From the NCBI GenBank assembly GCA_002354135.1, contig DEKZ01000280.1:3195-8947 (forward strand): DNA of 5,753 nt. Direction: 5' to 3'. The stretch's first letter is position 1, and each line of letters opens with the position of its first letter. Shown piece by piece: positions 1-5,753 of this stretch. Source of the DNA: Massilia sp. UBA2709. GTDB lineage: Bacteria; Pseudomonadota; Gammaproteobacteria; Burkholderiales; Burkholderiaceae_D. The notes beneath the pieces are model-generated. The model searched no databases, was not told the DNA's origin, and saw only the letters and a program-made list of their open reading frames with translations. Position numbers and translations under genes: made by a program.

Positions 1-1270
1 GGAAGGTGCGGCCGATGCCCAGCTTGACGATCTCGCGCGCCGGCAAGGCGTCGATGCGGGTCAGGATGTCGCCGCAGCGCAGGCGGATTTCGCCGCCGCT
101 GGCCGGCAGCACGCCGGTCACCAGGTTGAACATGGTCGACTTGCCGGCGCCGTTCGGCCCGATCAGGCCGACGATCTCGCCGCCGTGCACGGTAAAGCTC
201 ATGTCGTTGACGGCGACCAGGCCGCCGAACTGCTTGCGGGCCTTGTCGACCACCAGCAGCGGATAGCCCGGCGCCGCCTTGGCCCGCAGCGGCAGCGCCA
301 GCGCACTCTCGGGAGCCAGCGCGGCCGGCCGCTGCGGCAGGTACTGGGCGATGAAAGGCCAGATGCCGTTGCGGGCGCGCTGCAGCAGGACCACCATCAG
401 CACGCCGAAGACGATGATCTCGAAGTTGCCGTTCGAGCCGATCAGCGCGGGCAGCCAGCTTTGCAATTGGTCCTTGAGGATGGTGAGCACCGCCGCGCCC
501 AGGATGGCGCCCCACAGGTAGCCGGCGCCGCCGATCACCGCCATGAACAGGTATTCGATGCCGGAGTTCAGCCCGAAAGGCGACGGGTTGACGGCGCGCT
601 GCAGGTGGGCGTAGAGCCAGCCCGACACGCAGGCCAGCAGCGCCGCGATGACGAAGATGCGGATCTTCATCGCCGCGGTGTTCACCCCCATGGCCTCGGC
701 CATCAGCGCGCCGCCCTTGAGCGCGCGGATCGCGCGCCCGGAGCGGGAGTTGAGCAGGTTGCGCAGCAGGAGCACGGCGCCCAGCACCACCACCCAGATC
801 ATGAAGTACATGCTCTTGCCCGAGGAGAGATCGATGCCGAACAGGGTGATGGGCGGGATGCCGGCGATGCCGTCGTACTTGCCGAGGAACTCGAGGTTGC
901 CGAACAGGTAGTAGAGCGAGAGGCCCCAGGCGATGGTCCCGAGCGGCAGGTAGTGGCCGGACAGGCGCAGCATGATGGCGCCGATGAAGAGGCTGGACGC
1001 GGCCGTCACGAGCAGGCCGCAGGCCAGCCCCAGCCAGGGCGACAGGCCCTGGGCCGTGGCGAGGTAGGCGGTGGCGTAGGCGCCCAGGCCCACGAAGGCG
1101 GCCTGGCCGAAGGACGTCAACCCGCCGACGCCGGTCAGCAGCACCAGGCCCAGCGCGACGATGGCATACAGCCCGATGTAGTTGCCGAGCGTGATCCAGT
1201 ACGGCGGCAGCGGCAGCAGGCCGAAGGCCAGCGCGGCGCTTCCGAAAACGAGCAGCGAACGGCGCGTCAT
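1..1270 (-). CDS. livM: LivM-LivG fusion: branched-chain amino acid-type ABC permease with C-terminal ATPase domain (partial, C-terminus off the left edge)
   Basis: The frame is open from the ATG at 1270-1268 to the window edge, giving 423 codons without a stop. Residues 1-304 are a hydrophobic LivM-type permease. They include the cytoplasmic coupling loop near residues 177-196 (SGRAIRA, then AEAMGVN) and the family glycine motif at 247-259 (GGAGYLWGAILGA). A Pro/Ala-rich linker (about 305-337) leads directly into a LivG-type ABC ATPase domain with Walker A GPNGAGKST at 371-379 (Lys377). The frame leaves the window at GIGRTF, just before the expected Q-loop glutamine, so the signature motif, Walker B and H-loop are not visible. 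There is no stop between the halves, so this is one polypeptide; such permease/ATPase fusions are known among proteobacterial Liv systems. The ATG overlaps the livH stop by four bases (ATGA), implying translational coupling. In the importer it would pair with LivH and a LivF ATPase. Family is certain; substrate is not. Confidence 0.93.
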   Translation of the reverse strand, partial: MTRRSLLVFGSAALAFGLLPLPPYWITLGNYIGLYAIVALGLVLLTGVGGLTSFGQAAFVGLGAYATAYLATAQGLSPWLGLACGLLVTAASSLFIGAIMLRLSGHYLPLGTIAWGLSLYYLFGNLEFLGKYDGIAGIPPITLFGIDLSSGKSMYFMIWVVVLGAVLLLRNLLNSRSGRAIRALKGGALMAEAMGVNTAAMKIRIFVIAALLACVSGWLYAHLQRAVNPSPFGLNSGIEYLFMAVIGGAGYLWGAILGAAVLTILKDQLQSWLPALIGSNGNFEIIVFGVLMVVLLQRARNGIWPFIAQYLPQRPAALAPESALALPLRAKAAPGYPLLVVDKARKQFGGLVAVNDMSFTVHGGEIVGLIGPNGAGKSTMFNLVTGVLPASGGEIRLRCGDILTRIDALPAREIVKLGIGRTF

Positions 1271-2322
1271 GCTTCTTCCTCCTCGACCTGGGGATGGGCG
1301 ATCGAGCGCCACAGCAGCACCGGAATGATCAGGGTGAACACGATCACCTCCTTCAGGGCGCTGGCATAGAAGGAGGAATAGGCTTCCAGCAGCCCGACCA
1401 GCAAGGCGCCGGCGGCGGCCAGCGGATAGCTCGCCAGGCCGCCGATGATGGCGCCCACAAAACCCTTCAGCCCCATCAGGAAGCCGCTGTCGTAGTAGAT
1501 CGTGGTGATCGGCGCGATCAGCACGCCGCACAGGGTGCCGATGAACGAGGCCAGCAGGAAGGCCAGGCGCCCGGCCTGGACCGTGCCGATGCCCACCAGG
1601 CGCGCGCCGCGCCGGTTGACCGCCGTGGCGCGCAGGGCCTTGCCCGAGAGCGTGCGGTCGAAATACAGCCAGAGCGCGCCGATCAGCAGCAGCGCGGTGG
1701 CGATCACGACGATGCTCTGGCCCGAAACGGTCACGGTGCCGACATTGAAAACCTCCGACCAGAAGGGCGTGGTGCGCGAGCCCTCGGCGCCGAACAGGAC
1801 CAGGCCGATGCCGAGCATGACCAGGTGCACGGCGACGGCCACGATCAGGAGCACCAGCACCGGGCTCTCCGCCAGCGGCTGGAAAGCCAGGCGGTAGATC
1901 ATCGGCCCCATCGGCACGACGATGGCAAAGGCCAGCAGCAGTTGCAGCAGCATCGGCAGGGCCGCGCCGTCGACGCTGCGGGCGAGCCCGTAGACCGCGG
2001 CCGGCAGCAGCACGAACTTGAGGAAGGAAGCCGCCAGCGCCCGCGGGCGATCGGCCTGCCCGGCCAGGCTGCGCAGGGTGGCGATTGCCTCCTGCACGAA
2101 ACTGGCAGCGCCAAGAATCAGCAGCAGGGTCGCGCTTTGCGGGAAATGCCCGGCCTGGAAGGCCGCCATGGTCAGGGCGCCGAAGGCGACGAATTCGCCC
2201 AATGGAATGAAGATGACGCGGGTGATCGAGAACACCAGCACCAGCGCCAGGGCCAGCAGCACATAGACCGCGCCGCTGGCGATGCCGTCCTGGGTCAGGA
2301 TGGCGAAAATAGATAAATCCAT
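1267..2322 (-). CDS. livH: LivH: branched-chain amino acid-type ABC transporter permease
   Basis: This is an inner-membrane permease of the HAAT/Liv family, 351 residues from the chosen ATG at 2322. The N-terminus (MDLSIFAILTQDG) matches the usual start of LivH proteins, followed by a helix at about 14-38 and the conserved IPLGEF at 39-44. The stretch at 143-178 (YRLAFQPL onward) and the coupling loop at about 227-247 (GKALRATAVN, then LVGIG) are typical of the family. GGLASYPLAAAGALLVG follows at about 294-310, and the C-terminus ends in four Glu and an Ala. It is longer than the roughly 300-residue E. coli LivH because of an extra, partly hydrophobic segment at about 63-135. The same frame continues upstream without a stop, so two longer starts are possible: GTG at 2361, which has a strong Shine-Dalgarno, and ATG at 2409. 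The chosen ATG has only a weak upstream GGCAGCGG. The stop overlaps the livM-livG start. It would heterodimerise with the LivM half of that protein. Confidence 0.92.
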   Translation of the reverse strand: MDLSIFAILTQDGIASGAVYVLLALALVLVFSITRVIFIPLGEFVAFGALTMAAFQAGHFPQSATLLLILGAASFVQEAIATLRSLAGQADRPRALAASFLKFVLLPAAVYGLARSVDGAALPMLLQLLLAFAIVVPMGPMIYRLAFQPLAESPVLVLLIVAVAVHLVMLGIGLVLFGAEGSRTTPFWSEVFNVGTVTVSGQSIVVIATALLLIGALWLYFDRTLSGKALRATAVNRRGARLVGIGTVQAGRLAFLLASFIGTLCGVLIAPITTIYYDSGFLMGLKGFVGAIIGGLASYPLAAAGALLVGLLEAYSSFYASALKEVIVFTLIIPVLLWRSIAHPQVEEEEA

Positions 2323-2370
2323 ACCGCTGCCGATGGGTGCGACGGCGCCTGCCGGCCACACCCGCGTGGC

Positions 2371-2381
2371 CCTCCTCTCTC
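2371..2381 (-). promoter_or_regulatory. Strong Shine-Dalgarno-like sequence upstream of livH
   Basis: The minus strand reads GAGAGAGGAGG here. Nine bases downstream is a GTG codon (2361-2359) in frame with livH. It is by far the best ribosome-binding match near this gene; the conventional ATG at 2322 lies about 48 bases downstream of it. It may mean that translation starts at GTG 2361, adding 13 residues (VWPAGAVAPIGSG), or it may be a chance purine run. Family alignment favours ATG 2322, while the ribosome-binding site favours GTG 2361. Confidence 0.45.
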
Positions 2382-2409
2382 CAATATCCGTTATCGGGCG
2401 GCGCTGCAT

Positions 2410-2561
2410 GAGGCCGCCTTGTTGTGCTTAGATGATATGCGAAAACAATTAAAAATCGGACATTTTTTCCTGACGAGCAGCCTATACTATGTGCTGTTCC
2501 CGCCCGTTCACCTGCGCAGGGATGGAGGCGGAGACTTGACACAACAACAAAGGAGACTCGC
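2410..2561. promoter_or_regulatory. Divergent control region between livH and the binding-protein gene
   Basis: This non-coding stretch separates the two divergently transcribed arms of the importer. In contrast to the GC-rich surroundings it has an AT-rich core at about 2430-2490. On the plus strand a good -10 candidate, TATACT, lies at 2483-2488, about 75 bases before the binding-protein ATG, but I see no convincing -35 at 16-18 bases, so an activator may be needed. On the minus strand a -10-like TATCAT lies at about 2433-2438, also without a clear -35. Both arms could be controlled by one regulator bound here; I could not find a clear symmetrical operator. Confidence 0.55.
2550..2555 (+). 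promoter_or_regulatory. Ribosome-binding site of the substrate-binding protein gene
   Basis: AAGGAG ends six bases before the ATG at 2562. It is a near-consensus Shine-Dalgarno at good spacing. It fixes the start and so places the signal peptide at the N-terminus. Confidence 0.85.
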
Positions 2562-3734
2562 ATGAACCACGCCCCCGGCTTCCCCTTCGTCCGCAAGCGC
2601 GTCCTTGCCCTTGCCGCCTTCGCTACCCTCACCGCCCTGAGCGCCCACGCCCAGATCAAGGTCGGCGTCTCGATCTCGACCACCGGCCCGGCCGCTTCGC
2701 TGGGCATCCCGGAAAAGAACACGGTGTCGCTGTTCCCGGCCGAGATCGCCGGCCAGAAGGTGCAGTACATCGTGCTCGACGACGCCTCGGACGCCACCCA
2801 GGCGGTGAAGAACGCGCGCAAGCTGATCTCCGAAGACAAGGTCGACCTGCTGATCGGCTCCTCGATCACGCCGACCTCGCTCGCGATGCTGGAAGTGGCC
2901 GCCGAAACCGAGACCCCCATGATCTCGATCGCGGGCGGTTCGCGCATCGTCGAACCGATGGACGCCAAGCGGCGCTGGGTCTTCAAGACCACCCAGCACG
3001 ACGGCCAGATGGCCGACGCCATCACCCAGCACATGGCGAAGATCGGCGTCAAGACCATGGGCTTCATCAGCTTCAGCGACGCCTACGGCGACGGCTGGTG
3101 GAGCGAGGCGCAGAAGATGGCGGGCGCACGCAAGATCAAGGTGGTGGCCAACGAGCGCTTCGCCCGCACCGACACCTCGGTCACCGGCCAGGTGCTGAAG
3201 CTGGTCTCGGCCAATCCCGACGCGATCCTGATCGCGGCCTCCGGCACCCCGGCCGCGCTGCCGCAAAAAGCGCTGCGCGAACGCGGCTACCGCGGCAAGA
3301 TCTACCAGACCCACGGCGTGGCCAACAGCGACTTCCTGCGCGTGTGCGGCGCCGACTGCGAAGGCACCTTCATTCCGGCCGGCCCGATGCTCGTCGCAGC
3401 CCAGCTGCCCGACGCCAATCCGGTGAAGAAATCGGCGCTGGCCTACGTGAGCAAGTACACGGGCGCCTACAACAAGGACAGCCTGTCGACCTTCGGCGGC
3501 CACGCCTGGGATGCGTCCCTGCTGCTGCAGGAAGCCGCGAAGACGGCGGTGCCGAAGGCCAAGCCGGGGACGAAGGAATTCCGCGCAGCGCTGCGCGACA
3601 GCCTGGAAGGCATCAAGAACCTGCCCGCCTCGCACGGCATCTTCAACATGACGCCGACCAACCACCAGGGGCTGGACGGGCGCTCGCAGGTGATGGTGCG
3701 GATCGAGAAGGGAACCTGGAAGTACGTGCCGTAA
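2562..3734 (+). CDS. Periplasmic substrate-binding protein of a branched-chain amino acid-type ABC importer (LivJ/LivK family)
   Basis: The gene encodes 390 residues. A classical Sec signal peptide is visible: basic residues at 11-13 (RKR), a hydrophobic core at about 14-27 and an AHA cleavage site after Ala30, leaving a mature protein of about 360 residues starting QIKVGVS. The mature part follows the Peripla_BP_6 / type I periplasmic-binding fold. It has STTGPAASLG at 39-48 in the first ligand loop, VDLLIGSSITPTSLA at 94-108, ETPMISIAGGS at 117-127, and the hinge-region SDAYGDG at 172-178. Two cysteines at 262 and 266 (CGADC), the only ones in the protein, may form a disulfide. A lipobox is absent, so it should be soluble in the periplasm. 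It is divergently transcribed from livH and livM-livG, which makes it their likely ligand receptor. The ligand cannot be read from sequence: family members bind Leu/Ile/Val but also aromatic acids, amides and urea. A hairpin follows the TAA stop. Confidence 0.92.
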   Translation: MNHAPGFPFVRKRVLALAAFATLTALSAHAQIKVGVSISTTGPAASLGIPEKNTVSLFPAEIAGQKVQYIVLDDASDATQAVKNARKLISEDKVDLLIGSSITPTSLAMLEVAAETETPMISIAGGSRIVEPMDAKRRWVFKTTQHDGQMADAITQHMAKIGVKTMGFISFSDAYGDGWWSEAQKMAGARKIKVVANERFARTDTSVTGQVLKLVSANPDAILIAASGTPAALPQKALRERGYRGKIYQTHGVANSDFLRVCGADCEGTFIPAGPMLVAAQLPDANPVKKSALAYVSKYTGAYNKDSLSTFGGHAWDASLLLQEAAKTAVPKAKPGTKEFRAALRDSLEGIKNLPASHGIFNMTPTNHQGLDGRSQVMVRIEKGTWKYVP

Positions 3735-3751
3735 GCACGCATCCACCGAGC

Positions 3752-3791
3752 CAGGCGGCGCCGTGTCGACTTTGTCGCACGGCGCCGTCTG
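3752..3791 (+). terminator. Hairpin downstream of the binding-protein gene, probable terminator
   Basis: Bases 3752-3765 pair with 3778-3791 to give a 14-base-pair GC-rich stem containing one G-T wobble. Inside it, 3767-3770 pair with 3774-3777 around a TTT loop, with T3766 bulged. It begins 17 bases after the TAA stop. The downstream sequence has only a weak T content (CGTTTCC), so it is not a textbook intrinsic terminator. It may instead stop transcription with Rho help or protect the transcript's 3' end. The stem itself is read directly from the sequence. Confidence 0.6.
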
Positions 3792-3860
3792 CGTTTCCGC
3801 CTCCCCGCATCGTCACTCGCCGCTCGCCCCCTATCTTGCGCCCCGTCTGCGGCAGGCACG

Positions 3861-3900
3861 TTATGCTTGATTGACAAGTACTTTTCTATAAATGTTTTTC
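3861..3900 (+). promoter_or_regulatory. Candidate promoter patch upstream of the oxidoreductase gene
   Basis: This is the only AT-rich patch in the intergenic region. It contains a perfect -35-like TTGACA at 3871-3876 and a -10-like TATAAA at 3887-3892, but they are only 10 bases apart, too close for one sigma-70 promoter. Each may belong to a different weak promoter, or the TATAAA may be an activator-dependent -10. CTTG and CAAG form a short symmetrical pair at 3866-3878. Transcription starting here would leave a leader of about 70-75 bases before the ATG at 3974. Confidence 0.35.
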
Positions 3901-3961
3901 CAGGCGGCACGATCAGGCCCGGACCGCAAGACCCCGCCGCCTGCCGCCGGACGGCTCATTC

Positions 3962-3967
3962 AGGAGG
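3962..3967 (+). promoter_or_regulatory. Ribosome-binding site of the oxidoreductase gene
   Basis: A full-consensus AGGAGG lies six bases before the ATG at 3974. It decides the start: no better in-frame start with a ribosome-binding site precedes the cysteine motif. Confidence 0.88.
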
Positions 3968-3973
3968 AGCAGC

Positions 3974-5753
3974 ATGGAATCGAGGAACAGCGTCGCCGAC
4001 ATCTGGGGCGAACGCACGCCGTATGCAGGCGAAGGCGACTGGTCCATCCGGGTGGACCAGCGTACGCTCGACGAGCCCGAGCGCTGGGTGCAATCGGCCT
4101 GTGTGCTGTGCTCGAACGGCTGCGGATGCGACATCGGGGTCAAGGATGGACGCATCGTCGGCGTGCGCGGGCGCGCGCAGGACGTCGTCAACCGCGGGCG
4201 CCTGGGACCGAAAGGATTGCACGGCTGGGAGGCCAACAACAGTCCGGACCGCCTCACCCATCCGATGATCCGCCGCCACGGCCGCCTGGAGCGGGCAAGC
4301 TGGGACGAAGCGATGGAGTTGATCGTCGAGCGCACCAGGCAGGTCAAGCGCGACTTCTCGGCCGGGGGCATCGGTTTCTATACCAGCGGCCAGCTCTTCC
4401 TCGAGGAATACTACACGCTGGGCATGATCGGCAAGGCCGGGCTCGGGACGCCCCACATGGACGGGAACACCCGCCTGTGCACCGCCACCTACCCGCCCGA
4501 ACGGGTCGAGGAGATCACGGGCGTGCCGGCCGCCGACCTGCGCCGCGCCGCCGGGATCGTCGGCGAGTCGCGCATGCTGCTCTCGACCTGCCTGCAGGGC
4601 GTCTACCAGTCGAACCAGGCCACCGCCGCGGCCGTCCAGGTGAACAACGTCAACCTGGTCCTGGGGCGCATCGGCCGGCCCGGCTGCGGCATCCTGCAGA
4701 TGAACGGCCAGCCGACCGCCCAGAACACCCGCGAATCGGGCGCCGACGGCGACCTGCCGGGATTCCGCAACTGGAACAACATCGAGCACATCGAAGACCT
4801 GGCGCGGGTCTGGAACGTCGATCCGGCCATCATCCCGCACTGGACCCCACCCACCCATGCGATGCAGATCTTCCGCTACTGCGAGACCGGCTCGATCCGC
4901 ATGCTGTGGATCCAGGCCACCAACCCGGCCGTGTCCCTGCCCAACCTGAACCGGGTGCGCAAGATCCTGGAAAACCCCGAGCTCTTCGTGGTCGTGCAGG
5001 ACGCCTTCCTCACCGAGACCGCGCAGATGGCCGACGTGGTCCTGCCGGCGGCGCTGTGGGGAGAGAAGACCGGCTGCTTCACCAACGTCGACCGCACTGT
5101 CCACATCAGCCACAAGGCGGTCGAGCCGCCGGGCGAAGCGCGCTCGGACTTCGACATCTTCGTCGACTTCGCGCGCCGCATGGACTTCAGGGACAAGGAC
5201 GGCGCGCCGCTGATCAAGTGGAGCACGCCGGAAGAAGCCTTCGAGGGCTGGAAGGCCTGCACGCGCGGCCGTCCCTGCGACTACACCGGCCTGAGCTACG
5301 AAAAGCTCAGCGGCGGCTCGGGTATTCCCTGGCCCTGCAACGAAGCGCACCCGGAAGGCGACGCGCGCATCTACCAGGACCTGGTGTTCCCGACCGACGC
5401 CGACTACTGCGAGAGCTACGGCCACGACCTGATTACCGGCGCGCCGGTGCCCGAGAAGGAATACCGGGCCAGCAATCCGGCGGGGCGCGCCGTCCTCAAG
5501 GGCGCCGAGCACATGGCGCCTTTCGAGGAGCCCGATGCCGACTATCCGCTCTACCTGACGACGGGCCGCCTGGTCTACCACTTCCACACCCGCACCAAGA
5601 CCGGCCGTGCGCCGGCCCTGGCCGCGGCGGCGCCGGAAGACTTCGTGCAGCTCGCGCGCGAGGACGCCGAGCGCCTGGGGGTCGCCGACGGCGACTGGGT
5701 CCGCATCACCTCGCGCCGCGGCGTCGCCGAAGCCCGCGCCACGCTCGGCGATA
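3974..5753 (+). CDS. NasA-like molybdopterin (bis-MGD) oxidoreductase, nitrate reductase/formate dehydrogenase-alpha type, with apparent internal deletion (partial, C-terminus off the right edge)
   Basis: The frame is open from ATG 3974 to the window edge, 593 codons. The order of parts is that of the DMSO-reductase family. An N-terminal Fe-S motif C43-x2-C46-x3-C50 has an extra Cys52 and LGPKG at 77-81, where LCxKG is usual, so the fourth cluster cysteine is Gly78. SWDEAME and GFYTSGQLFLEEYY follow, then DGNTRLC with the probable Mo ligand Cys169. Next come GRPGCG and NGQPTAQNTRE, ATNPAVSLP, DVVLPAALWGEKTG and NVDRTVH. The C-terminal molybdopterin-dinucleotide-binding domain begins at about 526 (LYLTTGRLVYHFHTRTKTGR). 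Between TAT (170-172) and YPPERVEEITGV (173 onward), roughly 115-125 residues present in NasA proteins are absent, with the frame kept. By homology it would be a cytoplasmic soluble enzyme, with no Tat signal at the N-terminus, reducing nitrate or oxidising formate. With the gap, activity is doubtful. Family assignment is firm; the substrate is inferred. Confidence 0.88.
   Translation, partial: MESRNSVADIWGERTPYAGEGDWSIRVDQRTLDEPERWVQSACVLCSNGCGCDIGVKDGRIVGVRGRAQDVVNRGRLGPKGLHGWEANNSPDRLTHPMIRRHGRLERASWDEAMELIVERTRQVKRDFSAGGIGFYTSGQLFLEEYYTLGMIGKAGLGTPHMDGNTRLCTATYPPERVEEITGVPAADLRRAAGIVGESRMLLSTCLQGVYQSNQATAAAVQVNNVNLVLGRIGRPGCGILQMNGQPTAQNTRESGADGDLPGFRNWNNIEHIEDLARVWNVDPAIIPHWTPPTHAMQIFRYCETGSIRMLWIQATNPAVSLPNLNRVRKILENPELFVVVQDAFLTETAQMADVVLPAALWGEKTGCFTNVDRTVHISHKAVEPPGEARSDFDIFVDFARRMDFRDKDGAPLIKWSTPEEAFEGWKACTRGRPCDYTGLSYEKLSGGSGIPWPCNEAHPEGDARIYQDLVFPTDADYCESYGHDLITGAPVPEKEYRASNPAGRAVLKGAEHMAPFEEPDADYPLYLTTGRLVYHFHTRTKTGRAPALAAAAPEDFVQLAREDAERLGVADGDWVRITSRRGVAEARATLGD
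4478..4501 (+). other. Junction of the apparent in-frame deletion in the oxidoreductase
   Basis: The Mo-ligand cysteine codon TGC is at 4478-4480. Only three codons (Thr-Ala-Thr) separate it from TACCCGCCCGAA, encoding YPPE, which in NasA-type proteins lies well over 100 residues further on. The segment that normally carries the GxN and DPRxTxTA cofactor-binding motifs is not found here or elsewhere in the window. The comparison rests on remembered NasA sequences (for example the Klebsiella protein), not on an alignment run here. Confidence 0.7.

Larger units (their letters stand above)
3735..3973. other. Intergenic region between the binding-protein gene and the oxidoreductase gene
   Basis: These 239 bases hold no credible gene. 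They contain a long hairpin near the left end, a pyrimidine-rich stretch (about 3790-3850), an AT-rich patch (about 3861-3900) and the ribosome-binding site of the next gene. The 9-base word CCGTCTGCG occurs twice (3785-3793 and 3843-3851), probably by chance. A plus-strand reading frame starting at 3867 overlaps the oxidoreductase out of frame and has no family features. Confidence 0.7.

Noticed and set aside
185..1369. 394-codon plus-strand open frame opposite livM-livG
   Set aside because: The translation is a low-complexity Gln/Arg/Ala/Gly/His mix typical of antisense frames in GC-rich DNA, and the minus strand carries the real permease and ATPase.
1294..2316. 340-codon plus-strand open frame opposite livH
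   Set aside because: It has the same antisense composition, no ribosome-binding site and no recognisable domain.
2508..3746. 412-codon minus-strand open frame opposite the binding-protein gene
   Set aside because: It is a shadow of the plus-strand gene, which has a signal peptide, a ribosome-binding site and family motifs.
3785..3851. Two copies of CCGTCTGCG considered as an operator or repeat element
   Set aside because: There are only two 9-base copies in GC-rich DNA, one of them part of the hairpin stem; no further copies or regular spacing were seen.
3854..3871. GGCACG followed by GC and TTG, considered as a sigma-54 promoter for a nitrogen-regulated gene
   Set aside because: The GG and GC dinucleotides are 8 rather than 10 bases apart and the TTGC element is absent, so the spacing rule fails.
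3866..3878. CTTG...CAAG symmetrical word considered as an FNR/Anr box
   Set aside because: The canonical site is TTGAT-N4-ATCAA; here the half-sites are incomplete and the spacing is shorter.
3867..4268. Plus-strand 133-codon frame spanning the leader and start of the oxidoreductase
   Set aside because: It is out of frame with the oxidoreductase, has no Shine-Dalgarno, and its Ser/Thr/Ala/Arg-rich composition has no family signature.
3956..5587. Very long (543-codon) minus-strand open frame opposite the oxidoreductase
   Set aside because: It is the antisense shadow of a GC-rich gene. Its translation is rich in Arg, Ala, Val, Gly, Asp and His with no family motif, and the plus strand carries the clear oxidoreductase motifs.

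Overview
The window is GC-rich and densely coding, with Ala-, Arg- and Gly-rich proteins and strong GC bias at third codon positions. The protein types point to a betaproteobacterium, most likely Burkholderiales (perhaps an Oxalobacteraceae/Massilia-like genome). That assignment is inference from remembered protein styles, not from a marker gene.

Layout. Positions 1-2322 (minus strand) carry the membrane and ATPase parts of a branched-chain-amino-acid-type (HAAT/Liv) ABC importer: livH, then a fused livM-livG gene that starts inside the livH stop codon and runs off the left edge. Positions 2323-2561 are a divergent control region with an AT-rich core. Positions 2562-3734 (plus strand) encode the periplasmic substrate-binding protein of the same importer class. 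Positions 3735-3973 are intergenic, holding a long hairpin just after the binding-protein stop and an AT-rich patch before the next gene. Positions 3974-5753 (plus strand) hold the start and most of a large NasA-like molybdopterin (bis-MGD) oxidoreductase gene that runs off the right edge.

How the genes fit together. The binding protein would capture a small ligand, probably an amino acid or similar small acid or amide, in the periplasm. LivH and the LivM half form the membrane pore, and the LivG half is one of the two ATPases. No livF is visible; it would be expected beyond position 1. The oxidoreductase is a separate transcription unit with no evident functional link to the importer.

The most notable observation is in the oxidoreductase. 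Reading is continuous and in frame, but about 115-125 residues that normally follow the Mo-ligating cysteine appear to be missing. The gap removes the first part of the cofactor-binding domain and closes exactly in frame at about position 4487. The same protein also lacks the canonical fourth [4Fe-4S] cysteine (Gly78). Apart from these points the window looks like ordinary chromosomal metabolism. I see no mobile element, CRISPR array, tRNA or rRNA, phage gene or defence system, and no convincing new biological system.
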